Shown piece by piece: positions 21,100 through 33,269 of a stretch of 64,000 nucleotides of DNA; position 1 is the first letter of the stretch, and each line of letters starts with the position of its first letter. Source of the stretch: Camelus bactrianus (Eukaryota > Chordata > Mammalia > Artiodactyla > Camelidae); the NCBI RefSeq assembly GCF_048773025.1, contig NC_133545.1, forward strand, positions 85,620,501-85,684,500, in the 5' to 3' direction. The position numbers were made by a program, and so were the translations under genes. The notes beneath the pieces were generated by a model. The model was not told where the DNA came from and made no database searches. It was given only the letters and a program-made list of their open reading frames with translations.

Positions 21100-23750
21100 A
21101 ATTTGAGTCACTTGAATGAGATATGACGGATATGGCTGGTTTTTAAACATGAGGGAGAAAAGGAACTGAAATGAGAATTGACAAGTCTAAATCCTTTTTC
21201 AAATTATATGAAGCCTTTTTAAATCTAGTTTCTGCTACTTTTTCAGACTCACCTCTAACCATACACTTCTTTATACAATTTTGCAAGTTTTCAAGATGCG
21301 TAATGAAGGCTAATAGAATAATTTAAATTAAACCCAATTATAAAAAACTGCTCGTAGTTCCCAGAACACATCATACTCACTTAACTTTCTATACACTTTC
21401 CACCTAAGGCCTTCTGTCAGCCTCTAAGTATACTGTCTTGTGTCAGCAAAAATGCAGCCTCCTTGAAGCTGTTCTTAACTCATTCAGTCAGATGTGGGAG
21501 CTTTCTCTTTTATTTCCATCCCATGCCACATTTATCACTATTGAGACAATAATGCTACATAACTGAGAAAGCTGACATGATTTTGGAGAAATTTCTGTGA
21601 GGATTATGAGGAAAGAATAGATTTTGGAAATCTGCAAATATAAGCATTTGGTTTCTGATGAAGAACGAATGTTTAAACTCTAAGCAAATTTGAAGTACCC
21701 TGTTGAGAGGACAGGTTAAATATATAAAGTCATAATACCATGTGAGGTAGGTGACAAGATTGACTGAGAAGCACATGTTCTTGTTGGGATTCCAGTTTTT
21801 ACTTGGATCTGAATCATGTTATCCATTTCGCTTTCTAGTTCTTCTGGCTAATGGGAAATAAATAAAAGTGTGCATAATTCTAAATGTACAATAGAAACAG
21901 GTCTATTTAAAACCCTTAATAGGAACTGTATTTACTAGAGAGATGGTCATTACAAAAGTTAGCACTTAGATAAAACTTTAAGTTTCTTTGCTTCAGTTGT
22001 TGTAAACATTTTGAAATTGTTAGATAAATACTATCATTACCTTACATCGAAACTGTGTCCTCATAAATATTCAGATACTCATTAACCAATTAATATCTAT
22101 TGCATTTCCTATCTGTAATATAATTCAATTCCTCTCTATATTATGATTCCTTTCTAAACTATAATTTCTATCAATATTATCAAAATCCCAGAGTAACAAT
22201 TTAAACTCAGATTAGGGGGATTTGATTTATAAGAAAATGTATTTTGTCTTAAGAAGAATATGCAAGTTAACAGCATCATTGCTTCATTTAGACCTCCTGA
22301 AGTTTGCTGCATGTTACTTTTTTTATTCTTTACTTAAATTTTTATATTTTATTACTTTGTGTTTTACTCTTCTGTCATCAATATAAAGTAATAAATCTGT
22401 AGAGAAAATTGTCAAAATAAATAAAAGTAGAGAAAGGTTTTTAAATTGTTTGCAATAACATTAGTCAATACTTTTATGTATGTAATGCATCCAATTATTC
22501 CTAGCTCTTTTTTCTATGTATCCACTGGACCAGTTTTAGACACTCTCAAATTAGCTTTGTACTGAGAGTCCAGGAAAACTTCAAACACAATGTTCATTGG
22601 AGAAAGATGTAAGCACAACTGTCAAAACCATAGAAAGTTACCCTCTCCCTTTTCTTACAACTTTCTGAGTTATGAAGGTAAAAGAAAATGCAATTAGAAT
22701 TATCCACTAAGAGCTTTATTTGCCACCTGCCATTCTCCGAATGCCTGCTGATAAAAGTGAGTTTTTAACTTGCAGATTTTCCTTGATAGACTGGAATTAG
22801 GAAAGTTTCCCTGTAAAGTGAGTGCTCCAGCTGCCACATGGGGATAAATATAGAATCAATCAAATCAAAGTTTGGCAATATGGAAGCAAAAAATGCATTT
22901 GATCTGTCCCAAAGATTTGTTATCTGCATAGAAATAAAATCATTAACTCATTTGTTTTTTAAATTTTCCAAAGCTTAATTATAGCTTATTTGTTATTTGA
23001 CGTGATTGTCTCTCACCTCTGGCTAGGAGAGCAGGTTTAACTGAGTTGTTCTTGTATTTCTCACTACTTGTGGGTGAAATAACTTTCCAGGCCACAAACC
23101 CAAGTTGGTAAGGGACAGTGATGTGCCACACTGTTCCCAGGCCTATATAGCCACACAATGTATGCGAGTCACATGACTTTAGCAGCCTTGGACAGGGTCA
23201 TGAAAACTCATGCCAGAGTGAGCAAAACTGTCTCACTCTTTTAGCAATTACAGTGTGTAAACTACAGTTGTTTTGTTTTAAAAAATTTAAACAGTAACCC
23301 TGTTAGTTTTACTTCTGTGGCAAAATTACCTCTACAGGGAAGCTGACCCCATTCCACCATCCTTAAAAACAAACGATTGGCATATGGACAGAGATTCCAC
23401 CTGCATAATAAAGCTCCATGCTCTGAAGCTTTTTAAAATTAAGAAATCACCACTAAAAGGCAAGCTGCGTGAAGGTATATATGTGTCAATTATCTGTCAT
23501 TACTCTTGACATTTCTGGACATCATGACTAATTTCAAGGCTTCCATGGGGAAGATGCTCTGGGTTGATCAGAGCCAAGAAAATTAAGTTCAGATGTTAAA
23601 TTGGATACAGATTAGGTTAGTTTCCAACAGGACCAGACCTAGTGACTCAGGGTTATTTGGGTACTTGGCTATATTCCCTGCTATTTCTCAGAAGAAGCTG
23701 CTGCTTCCTCACCAAACGGATCACTATTTCAGGAAGTAATCTTCCCCATA
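21100..23750. other. Non-coding AT-rich sequence (copy 1)
   Basis: No exon or repeat family that I can name. Short open frames such as 21555-21776 on the minus strand lack any family resemblance. The same stretch recurs at 40061-42711. Confidence 0.4.
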
Positions 23751-23755
23751 CCTGC

Positions 23756-23759
<4 letters not shown>

Positions 23760-23807
<48 letters not shown>

Positions 23808-23837
23808 TGTGTGTGTGTGTGTCTGTGTCTGTGTGTA
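23760..23837. repeat. (TG)n microsatellite (copy 1)
   Basis: Long TG run with a few TC interruptions. The Cys-Val repeats in open frames here are artefacts. Matched base for base at 42721-42798. Confidence 0.97.
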
Positions 23838-24129
23838 TTTACACCATCCTCACCATTCCCTACCCCTAGATAAAAACAATGAAAAACAAGAAAATCTTTA
23901 CATTTATTCTTGGCATTGTTTCAACCTTCTCAACCTTACTTCAACCAGCAAAGAAAAATGTCAGAATGAACACATGATGTTACTTTTCAATTATTTTTTA
24001 AACTAGGCACCAAAGTGCCCAGAGAGAGGAAGTACTGTCGTTATCACAGCTGTCACTGTGAGAGAGGAAGGGGGCAGGGCACAGCCATTCAAGAAATGCT
24101 ACAGCAAGTAACATCAAAATGGTGAAAGA

Positions 24130-24610
24130 TTCAACCCCCAGTAGGCCTTGAGGCTCAAGATGATGGGAGATTTAACTTCTAGCAGAACTTGAGCTTCATT
24201 ATATGCTTATTGTAATATGTTAGTTAGCATGGTGAATAACTTGCCTGCAGGTGCCATGGCAGTCCCAATGCTAGCCGCAAAAGGTCAAAGAGTGGGAAAT
24301 GGCCAACTTCTTGGGAATCCCAGCTCCTTCCCCAGGCTAGTCAGACTGGTCCTTCCACTTATTAGCATATGAAGCTCCCAAAGCCCTTAAGAAAGGGCAA
24401 CACTGCCCCCTCACTGCCTCTCTCTCTGCCTGCACACTATGGATCTGAGCACCCAACCCCCACACCCTGTGGCCATTCTCTTGCCTTTCCATGTATCTCT
24501 CTAAATAAATCTACCTTTACTTAACTGTGGCTTGCTCGTGAATTCTTTCCTGTGCGAAGCCAAGGACCCACGCTTGGCGGGGCCCGTCCCAGAGGCTCAA
24601 CTGAAGCCTG
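24130..24610 (+). mobile_element. Solo LTR fossil of an endogenous retrovirus (copy 1)
   Basis: The order of features fits an LTR: a U3-like body, a polyadenylation signal in CTAAATAAATC (about 24502-24512), then a U5-like end with CACGCTTGGCGGGGCCCGTC (about 24570-24589). The family is probably class I (ERV1) but this is inference. No internal retroviral genes are seen next to it, so it is best treated as a solo LTR. Boundaries are approximate. It is printed again at 43091-43571. Confidence 0.6.
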
Positions 24611-24614
24611 GGAC

Positions 24615-26255
24615 ATGGCCCTCCTCACGCCCCACATCTGTTTTCCTGCATCAACTGCAGGTTTCCTTCTGGAACACTGAGATTGTTTGCTTCCTGTCCT
24701 TAAGATACGGGAGTAAGCACTCCATGTTCTCAAAGAAAGTAGAGACAGGGAAGCAAAGAAACAGCACTAGAGAAGGGGAGAGGAGAAAGTAAATGGAAAA
24801 GAAGGAAGAAAATTATAGGCGTGTCCTCGTATCATCAGTAATTTAATTAGGAGTCAACTCTGCTAAGAACATAATGTGTGCTTTCACCAGAAAAGGAAAC
24901 AAGGATGAAATGGCATGGGACCCCCAAAAGCACTAATTTCTTCTAGCCTCTGTCCTGAGATTTGAAACTTGCTTCATAAAGTTCAAGACCTAAAATTTTG
25001 TATAGTTGATCAATAATTCACTTCACTTCACAAAACCACTCTCAGTAATGACCCAGGGATTCAGTCTTCTCTTCATGCAGAGACTTTTAATACATGAATT
25101 ACATTTTATGACCAATAACTCATTAATCTCTGCAATAACTATACTCAGTTAAACATTATTATCTCACATTATGGGTAAAGTGATTGAGGGGAGTTTTGGA
25201 CTTGCTGAAGGTCAAACTGAAATCAGTAGCAGAAGAGAGATGAGGTATGAATGTGATTCCATGACTCTAAATCCTAATTCATGGTATGACTTAGAAAAGG
25301 CCAACCTTTTATTTTTAAATTCTTTTTTGGCCTCCCTCAGAACTTGCCCTTATTAGTTACAGCTAAAATGTCATCATACCATTGTAATAAACTGTTAATA
25401 AGGAAATCTCAACTTCAATATTAACCATCATTGCAAAGTAAAATTATATTTTTCTCTATGAGTTTTACATTTTAAAATAGCAACTACAATAAAAATGAGG
25501 TCTTATATTTAAAACACATGAAAATCAGTTTAACTTCATCCTATTCTTAAAACTGTTGACTAGGTACTGAAGAATTTCTGTATGGAGAGATGCCAGTCTA
25601 AATGTGAAGTATGACAGAGAAACAGTGGTATAGAGTTGGAGAAATGAAAAAAAAAAAAAAAAAAAAAAACCCAAAAAACAAGATACCACGAGTTTCTTTC
25701 AAACCTTAAAAAAACTGCGTAAAAGTTTTTCTCACTGATGAAATGAGCTCTTTACATATAAATTATATTGCAATAACAGAGCTCCTGGGTAGAAAAGAGT
25801 TCCTTCTCCTGCTGGCAAAAATTAAAATAATCACAGATGGCTAATGATCAAAAATACTGACTGACAGCTCTGAAGTATAAGACAGAGAATATTCTCAGGG
25901 TTTCTTAAGCCAACACTCAAAGCTGTTTAAGAAACCTACAGAGCTTTTTCCCACTGGATAAGCATATACAGGGGAGCTCTTACTCGATTCTGGAAAGTAC
26001 TGTATAGTCCCACAGAGCTCATTCAAGAAAGTTGATGGCGGCCCTTGTCCTTATGTTTACATTAGTACTGGGGGCAAAACCTAAGAATTCATCAGGGGAA
26101 GGCAGCCCATAGCGATTTCTAAAATGGTACTGAAAACTTTTATAATTCAGGTCAGGAACCTAGTCTCTTATTTTAAAATACAGGTGGGAAAAAGGAGGAT
26201 CTGCCCAGCAGAATTAGCAAAGCCTTTAAAAAAAAAAAAAAAAAAGGACCAATAT
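24615..26255. other. Non-coding sequence with poly-A tract (copy 1)
   Basis: No gene seen. An A-run of about 23 bases lies at 25647-25669, followed by CCCAAAAAAC, possibly a retroposon tail. A second A-run is at 26226-26246. Recurs at 43576-45216. Confidence 0.4.
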
Positions 26256-26259
26256 TAAT

Positions 26260-26480
26260 AGTAACAACTACTAACACTTAGTAGGTATCTAAAACTCTTT
26301 TAAGCATGTTACTTATTTATATCATTTAATTTTAACAAACAGCCCTGTGAAATACCTCACATTATTATTCACTTTTTTTTTGATGAAACAGAGTGTAAAA
26401 AGTCCAAAAACATGGCCAAGGTCACACTGCAGCTGATAAACAGTAAAGCAGGGGCTCAGACTGGTTTCTAAGCCCAGTGC
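26260..26480 (-). mobile_element. MIR SINE relic (copy 1)
   Basis: Conserved mammalian MIR text: TTTAACAAACAGCCCTGTGA, AACAGAGTGTAAAAAGTCC (decayed) and GGCCAAGGTCACACTGCAGC. Orientation is minus by comparison with the consensus that ends in the 'remember total baseline' form. Repeated at 45221-45441. Confidence 0.75.
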
Positions 26481-26713
26481 TTAATTCCAATACAGCTATT
26501 GCATGAATTACACGATTCGGATATAAATTCAAGAGCATCTTTGATGAGACCAACAACAAAATGTCATAGTCTGGACAACCTGAAAAAGATCTGAGAGACC
26601 ATTTGCTCTCACAACCACCCAACGTAACAAGTATGGTATTACTAGATCTAACAATGATTAAAAAGTGACAGCATTTAATTATATTCATTTATTTACTTAC
26701 TCATCTGTAAAAT

Positions 26714-26771
26714 CAAAAAGTGACTAATATATTAAATACCAACAAAAAGTGACTAATATATTAAATACCAA
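26714..26771. repeat. 29-bp perfect tandem duplication (copy 1)
   Basis: Two adjacent 29-bp units starting CAAAAAGTGACTAATATATT. Visible as identical text at 26714-26742 and 26743-26771. Repeated at 45675-45732. Confidence 0.95.
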
Positions 26772-26799
26772 CAAGTTCTGGTTTTTGGAAATCCAAATA

Positions 26800-28230
26800 C
26801 ACATATGTCACAATGTCCCTGCCTTTTTAATGCTTATAATCTAAGTGGAGACATACATGGTATGTATGTATCATACATTTGGTGGCTCATGCAAGCTGTG
26901 TGTGCCAAAGGTTACAGGCACTGAGTGGAGAGAGTAATTCTTTCTACCTGGGGCACAGTTATCAGAGAAGGCGTCACATACAGGTAAGGGCAAGACAAGG
27001 CCATCACTTACAGGAAAAGGTTTTGAGGGATGGGTGGATCTTTGTGACAGAGGAGAAGGTTGAAAAAGGATTATCTTGGCACCTGTAGTAGTTCTACACA
27101 TGCTGATTGAATTAATAATCTATATATCTCACTTGGCAAGTTATAATCATAAATATACAAATTCCTTTGTAAATACAGTCACGTTAACAAAACAAATGTG
27201 GAGTTTCATAAGCAGGAATCCTTTTTAAAGGGCTTTAAATTTTTTAGAGGGCTGTTACAAAGGGCTTTGGGAAGCAAAGCAGAATATTTAGAGAGAAAAC
27301 TTACTGTTCTTAGCACTGGCTGAAAGAAGTTACAAATTAGTCACCATTCAAATGGCTGCTTTTTGATATTCCTGCCAGTACTGCTTACAATGTGCGATTT
27401 CTTCATTTGGATGTTACTTGTTCTGACTCAAACATTTCCAAGTCAACTCACTGTACTTCACAATACGCTGAAATGAGTAAAAGTATTAAAAGCATGCCTG
27501 AGGTGACAGAAACTCTGAGGCTCATTTCCATTTCTTCAAGTGTATTTGATGAATGATGTGACAAAGGAATCCTAATTAAGGTTGAAATCCTGAATACTAA
27601 ATAAATGAGAAGTGCCACTCCATTCATCTTCCACAGTGATAATACTGCCACTTCTGCTTCTCTGTAGCCTGGCCCTTGACTTTTTAGGAAACCGTTCCTG
27701 TGTATGTTCTTCCTCTATCACTTTGGCTGAGAGTAGTTTTAGTCAAGCCAAAAATCTGAGAGGTCTGTCTCTCTTTGTCCTTTTTCTTCTCACTGACTCA
27801 TCTGTAGCAAAAAGCAAACTTTTTTTTTTTTTTTACATTTAATCTCAAAAATCGCTTTACTTCTAATAGGGCAGTTCCTGTTTCTCCTCACATTACAATA
27901 TCTCAAGGCAAAATTATAAGATGACTCTTAACTTCTAAGAACTAAAACATAAAGCAGTTAGGATAGTTTTAGTAAAAGTTAGCTATTTCATGATACCATA
28001 TTCATTGTTACTATTATTATTCGTATTATTATCATGAGGCAACATGTAACGATGCAAATTATTTCATTTCTCAATCACTGGGGAACCTTAGGCAAGTTAC
28101 TTAATATCAACCTAACTCTAGTATCTTGACTTTGAAACTCTTCTGCCAACCGTGGAAGAAAACCCATTGATACTAATGTTTTGGTTGAATTCATTCTATT
28201 TTGAATATTTTCACTAAAAGTGAGATTGTC
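26800..28230. other. Non-coding sequence, no gene seen (copy 1)
   Basis: No exon supported on either strand. A T-run at 27820-27834 and a short MIR-like scrap at about 28065-28115 (ACCTTAGGCAAGTTACTTAA) are visible. Recurs at 45761-47191. Confidence 0.4.
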
Positions 28231-28239
28231 CTCTGGGAT

Positions 28240-28425
28240 AACTTAGCCTAGAGAAATAAAAATTTACATTCACAAAAAAGCAACAAATGCAAATGCTTAT
28301 AGCACCTATGGTCAGAATCATAACCATTAAATGCTGGATCAGACACTAATGTCCTTCAAAGGGTGAATGGATACACAAATGATGACCCATCTATAAAATG
28401 AGATACTATTCAACATTAAACAGGA
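28240..28425 (+). mobile_element. Old LINE-1 3' fragment (copy 1)
   Basis: Text GCTTATAGCACCTATGGTCA, then AATGTCCTTCAAAGGGTGAA and AGATACTATTCAACATTAAA follow the order of the L1 ORF2 3' region. Highly diverged. Recurs at 47201-47386. Confidence 0.65.
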
Positions 28426-28749
28426 TGAGACATTCTAAATATTTGATTCATTTTAAACTAGTGTAAATACAGCTATAAACTCTTATACTTGATTCAGTTA
28501 CTGAAATATTTCAAGGTATGTTTTGACAACCTGGCTATGTTAATCTTCACTTACAAGTGTAAATCTTAAGAAATCTCAATACAGATCATGTACACATGAT
28601 CAGATTTAACTTTTGAATGAGATAACCTGTAACTGTAAAATGCACTGTATTCCAAGAAGAAAAGGAGGTGACATATCTTATTCATCCTCTGATGCGGGTT
28701 ACATTTTAAAATGACAATATTTGAGATTCCATAAAAATGTTACAGAGAA

Positions 28750-29255
28750 AACACAAGAAAATGAAACTGTCTTTATTGTCTATTCTTTCTGTTTTAGTCA
28801 GGTTCCAGTTTTGAAATTATATTGACTTCATAAAATAAATTTGAAGACTTTCCAGTTTTGGTCTGAAATAATTGCAATAATTTTGAAATTATCTGTCCTT
28901 TAAAATGAAATAGAACTTGACTGGAAATTCATCTGATCTTGGTGCCCTTCACCGATTTGTATGGTGGTAATAGATCCATTCCGATTTTTACTTTCTGGTT
29001 AGGTCAGTATTGATCATTCACATTTAAATAGAAAATCAGATGTTTCTCAGGGTTTTCAAATTGCCATGGGTTTGCAGGTAATGTTCAAACATACTTTTTT
29101 TAAGTTTGTCTGTATTAGAGGTGTTTGCTTTTACATTCCAAAATTTTTTGTTTTTCCCCTCTCTCCTCTTGTTTAAAACCATGTTCAAGACATGTTTAAT
29201 TTTATTGGTCCTTTCAAATACCCAACATTTGGATATAGTTACTACTTTTGTTTTA
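28750..29255 (-). mobile_element. Old LINE-1 fragment, antisense (copy 1)
   Basis: Text including TTCTCAGGGTTTTCAAATTG resembles antisense L1 ORF2. Boundaries are approximate and the family is not determined. Recurs at 47711-48216. Confidence 0.5.
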
Positions 29256-29259
29256 TTTA

Positions 29260-29440
29260 TTTCTTCAGCAAACACTTACATTGCATTTATTCCGTGCTAA
29301 AGACTGCTTTAAGCACTTTACAAATACTAACTTTTTAAATTTTTTATAATAAACCCAAGAGATTCTTTATAATAATCCCAATGAGAATCATTCTTCTTAT
29401 TTATTGGTAAGGAAGCAGAAGCATCAGGACATTTTGGATT
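29260..29440 (-). mobile_element. MIR SINE relic (copy 1)
   Basis: CAAACACTTACATTGCATTT, AGCACTTTACAAATACTAAC and AATCCCAATGAGAATC follow the MIR antisense order. Recurs at 48221-48401. Confidence 0.65.
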
Positions 29441-29444
29441 TCTC

Positions 29445-32265
29445 TGTTAGCATCATGCTTTGCCGTTAATGATTTTTGACAAGACCAGTGTCTTAAATGC
29501 TTTACAGACTTCGAGATGTTTCTTCTACCCACACCTCTCTGCACCACTAATTTCACTCCACTCTCTTCAGCAGCCATCTTTTTCTTTGTTTACTAACTTT
29601 TGAAAATTAAACAATTACAGTAGTTAGGTCCAGAATGATGGTTCCATGTTTTCCTTGGCACTTAAGTTCATTTATCGTCTGTTCTGTTTTTCCTCTGTCT
29701 CTTCCAATTGGCTCTCTGTGGTAGCTGAGTTTCCTCTCAGGCAACTAAGCTCCTTATTTGTGTTGATATTTGTTGCTGCTCTTGATGCTGTCATTGTTGT
29801 CGGCTTCTGAGACTGAGTTATGCTAATTGGGAACATCTTTGAGGAGGGTGTCTCTGAAATGATGGAAGGAGATGGTCCCCTCTCCCTTCTGCAGCTGCCT
29901 ATCATCCTCGGTCCCTAGCCCATGGCTGGAGAGACCCTGCCAGGTCCGATGCTCCTTCTACTCTCCTAGTCTTGAAAACAGGGAGTGCCAGCACACAAAA
30001 TCAGCTCCTGCTCAGTCTCTTGAGTTCCTAGGGGACTATACATTTTTATGGAGGGCAGTACACATCAGGGTGTGTGTTGTGTGCGTGAGAGAGACGGAGG
30101 GTGGTTTGGATTTGGTGGTCCTCAAAGCTTTGAGCACCTACCTCTTCTAGTGCTATATTTAGATCCAAATGTTGGAGCTTCTCACAGACCACTGTCTCTA
30201 GACTTTCCGCTGTAAGGTGAAAGCCCCAAACTCCCCATCCCCACACCAGTGGTCTCTAGGACGACCATGTATCTTGGGTTGACCAGATCCACCTAGTTCA
30301 GTAGCAGCAGACAGTCAGATACAGGAGCATAGCAAATACATTCAGAACAGGCTTCCATATTTCCAGAATCTTTCTTCTCTTTCTAATAAATCTTAGAAGA
30401 CACAATAAAAATGTCTTTATAATATCATGAATCCAGAAGACCACAATATCAACAAAATCTGGAAAGTGGCAAGAGAGATGGAAGTAAAAGAGTACTAATT
30501 TCCTTCTTTAGCATAAGAGAGAATCAACAAATATAAAATCATTCATGATATTGATAATTAAAGAAACAAAGAATATGGTTTTTAATTTTAAAGAAAAACA
30601 CTACTAGATTTTTTTTAATGTGGATATTCAAATTTCTACATAAAAATTAAAAAAAAAAAAAAAAAACCCAGGTATTTTTCAGGAAATATTTATCAGTCAT
30701 TGATCCCTGGTATGGGACTACTACTCAGCAGAAGTAGAATTATACTGGCCCTACCAGTAATAGGCAATTATTATGGATTTGATTTTTTCTTTCTTTTTTT
30801 TTTTCTCCATGTCCTTGCCAATACTGTCATCCCAGGACTTAAGTGAATATCATATCCCCAGCACAGAATTTTCACTTAACACTGGCTATGATTAAGGAGT
30901 ACACTTCACAACAGAAGAGGAGAGAAAATGAAGTAGGAAGATAAAGGAAGAGACACGGTAGCAAATTAGGTTTTACATAAGAAGGATATAAAAAGGGATT
31001 AAAGCTACTAATAGTTTAAATTATAGCCACTGAACCTATCACTTAAACAAATCAGGGTAGTATATACCTTTTGTGGGTTTTCATTTTTTAATTGGATTAT
31101 TTCATAGGGCAACTGTACACATGGATATAAAGAGTTAAATGTTACGTGTCAAAGACCATTGTCCTAGACATGTCAATCATAACAAAGCTCATGTCAAAGG
31201 AAATAGAAGAAGGAGCACTTTTCACAATCCTCTGAGACGTGAACCTAAAGGAGCCATGTGACCCTGACCTCCCCACGCAGTCTGGGTGAGGGGTGAGTAC
31301 TCAGCACAGAAGAAGTCAATCCACAGGCAAGCTAGCTACCCACGAGGAGGTCTGAAGAAAGGAAAAAAAAGAAAAAGACAGTAATTCTCTGAGCCAATCA
31401 GAAAGCCTACTTCAGGAATAAGAGGAGTATTAGCCCCATAGGTAATGAGAAGAGAAGCAGAAATAGGAAAACTGGCACATAAAGAGATTATCATGGAGAC
31501 ACGACAGGTAAGGGTGAAACTTCCTTTGCATTTAATTATGTAGGTGTTGGAACCCCAAAGCGAAGAGTCACAAACTTCTGAAATCCAAGAATTGTCTTGA
31601 ATTATGAATGACCATCAGCAAGTTCCCTCTATGTTACAGTTCTCATGCTTCAGTACGTCAGATTTTCTCATCTAGTGTTAATAAATTTCCTTCACTATTG
31701 AAGAAAACGGTTTCTGAATTCTTTCAATTTAAATTAAAACAGAGAGGAAGGAGAAGCAACAAGGAAGCATAAAAGTGGAAATAAAATATATAACAGAGTA
31801 AAGAGAGAACCAGCTGCTGAGAGGGTCAGCTCAGGAAGACAGAAGTGCGTGCACGAGCCTGGTGGGCGGGGCCCCAAGGGCTCCTGGCAGCCTCCAGCGT
31901 TAATTACATGAACACTGAGGGAATGGAGTGACATCTGCTTGCTTTGGTTGATAGAATGCAGCAGAAGTGATGGTCAGTTCCCAATTCAGGTCCCCAAAAG
32001 CCACTTGTGATTTGTGCTCTCTCCTGGAACCTGCCCAGCTGCCATGTGAACCCTCAGGATAGCCTAGAGCGTGAGAGACTGACTACCTGGAAGATGAGTG
32101 GAGATGAGTCATCACAGCTGAGACCATCCTAAACCAGCCAACCCTCGGCCCACTGGATGGCTGATGCAGAAGCACCAGCAGCCTATCCAAAATTATCTGG
32201 ACCTGGCTCAGATCAACAGAGCCACTCAAGAGTTAAATCAATGGTTGTTGCTTCAGGCAAAAAAA
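29445..32265. other. Non-coding sequence, no gene seen (copy 1)
   Basis: Contains A-rich tracts (about 30647-30665) and T-rich tracts (about 30786-30804). No splice-bounded exon was identified. Recurs at 48406-51226. Confidence 0.4.
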
Positions 32266-32266
32266 G

Positions 32267-32269
<3 letters not shown>

Positions 32270-32299
<30 letters not shown>
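32270..32299. repeat. (GA)n microsatellite (copy 1)
   Basis: About 14 GA units. It creates Arg-Glu repeats in a spurious open frame. Recurs at 51231-51260 with the same length. Confidence 0.95.
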
Positions 32300-32302
<3 letters not shown>

Positions 32303-32779
32303 TACAAAAGATGTCAATAAATGTCAATGGGTTAACCACTTGAATCAAATGTAAGAAGCAACATATCTCACATAAATCAAAATTCTGGAGCTGAGAATCC
32401 TTACATGATAGTAATGACTTACTAGGTAATGTGAGATGTGGACCCACAGGATGTTTTAAAATTCAGTTTCCAATAACACAGTGTACCCACAATCAGCAAT
32501 GAGACATAGACATAGGAGAAAGAAAACGTGACATGAAGATGTAAGGAATTGGCAACAAGTTCTCTGAGCAAAATCTGTGGACTCCTAAATGCCTCAGCAG
32601 CAGAACTGCGCATGGGCAGGTCCTGCAAAATAGTAGCTACTGTTCCCAGTCAAAGAGCAACTTCCTCTTTGGTGTTGTTAGGTGCACTTGAAACCAAGCA
32701 GGGCCCTGCAGGGTCCTCTGGGGTGCAAAATCCCCTGTGTGTCCTCCTGTTTCTTGCTTGAAGGGGGAAAAAAGGCTTT

Positions 32780-33265
32780 AGTCCCCTAGTCCTTCCTCAA
32801 GTTCCAAAGAACAGGCTCAAGCAGTTAATGATCATGACAACAGAGTCAGAGGACTCCTCAGTTCCTCCTGAAGGAGCGTAGATAACAATCTGATGCATAT
32901 CTTTCAGTTGCTCTGCAGGAAACTAAGATGCCCACTTAGGGGGAGGATGGTAACTATAAGCTGACTTGGACCCCAAGCTGGCTGGAAACAGAAGGCTGAG
33001 ATTCCAGAAACATCATCCTATTACCTCACCAGCAACAAGTCAGAAGATGGCCCATGAACTGACTATGTATCCTGAGACCCTCTCCCTAACACTGTCTTCA
33101 AAATCCTTGCCTGAAAGCCACAGGGGAGTTCAGGCCTCTTGAGCACAAACCACCCATTCTCCTTGCTTGGCCCTTGCAATAAACCTTTCTCTGCTCCAAA
33201 CATAGACGTTCCAGTTTGTTCGGCCTCACTGTGCATCAGGCATCCGAACTTGGGTTCAACAACAC
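32780..33265 (+). mobile_element. Solo LTR fossil of an endogenous retrovirus (copy 1)
   Basis: A polyadenylation-type motif, CAATAAACC (about 33178-33186), is followed at about 45 bp by a U5-like sequence, TCGGCCTCACTGTGCATCAG (33220-33239), a common layout of gammaretrovirus-like (class I) LTRs. The upstream part would be U3. No internal genes are adjacent. Ends are uncertain by tens of bases. It is printed again at 51741-52226. Confidence 0.6.
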
Positions 33266-33269
33266 TCTG

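Noticed and set aside
23642-24006. Cys-Val-rich peptides
   Set aside because: They are translations of the (TG)n microsatellite, and appear again at 42603-42967 through the duplication.
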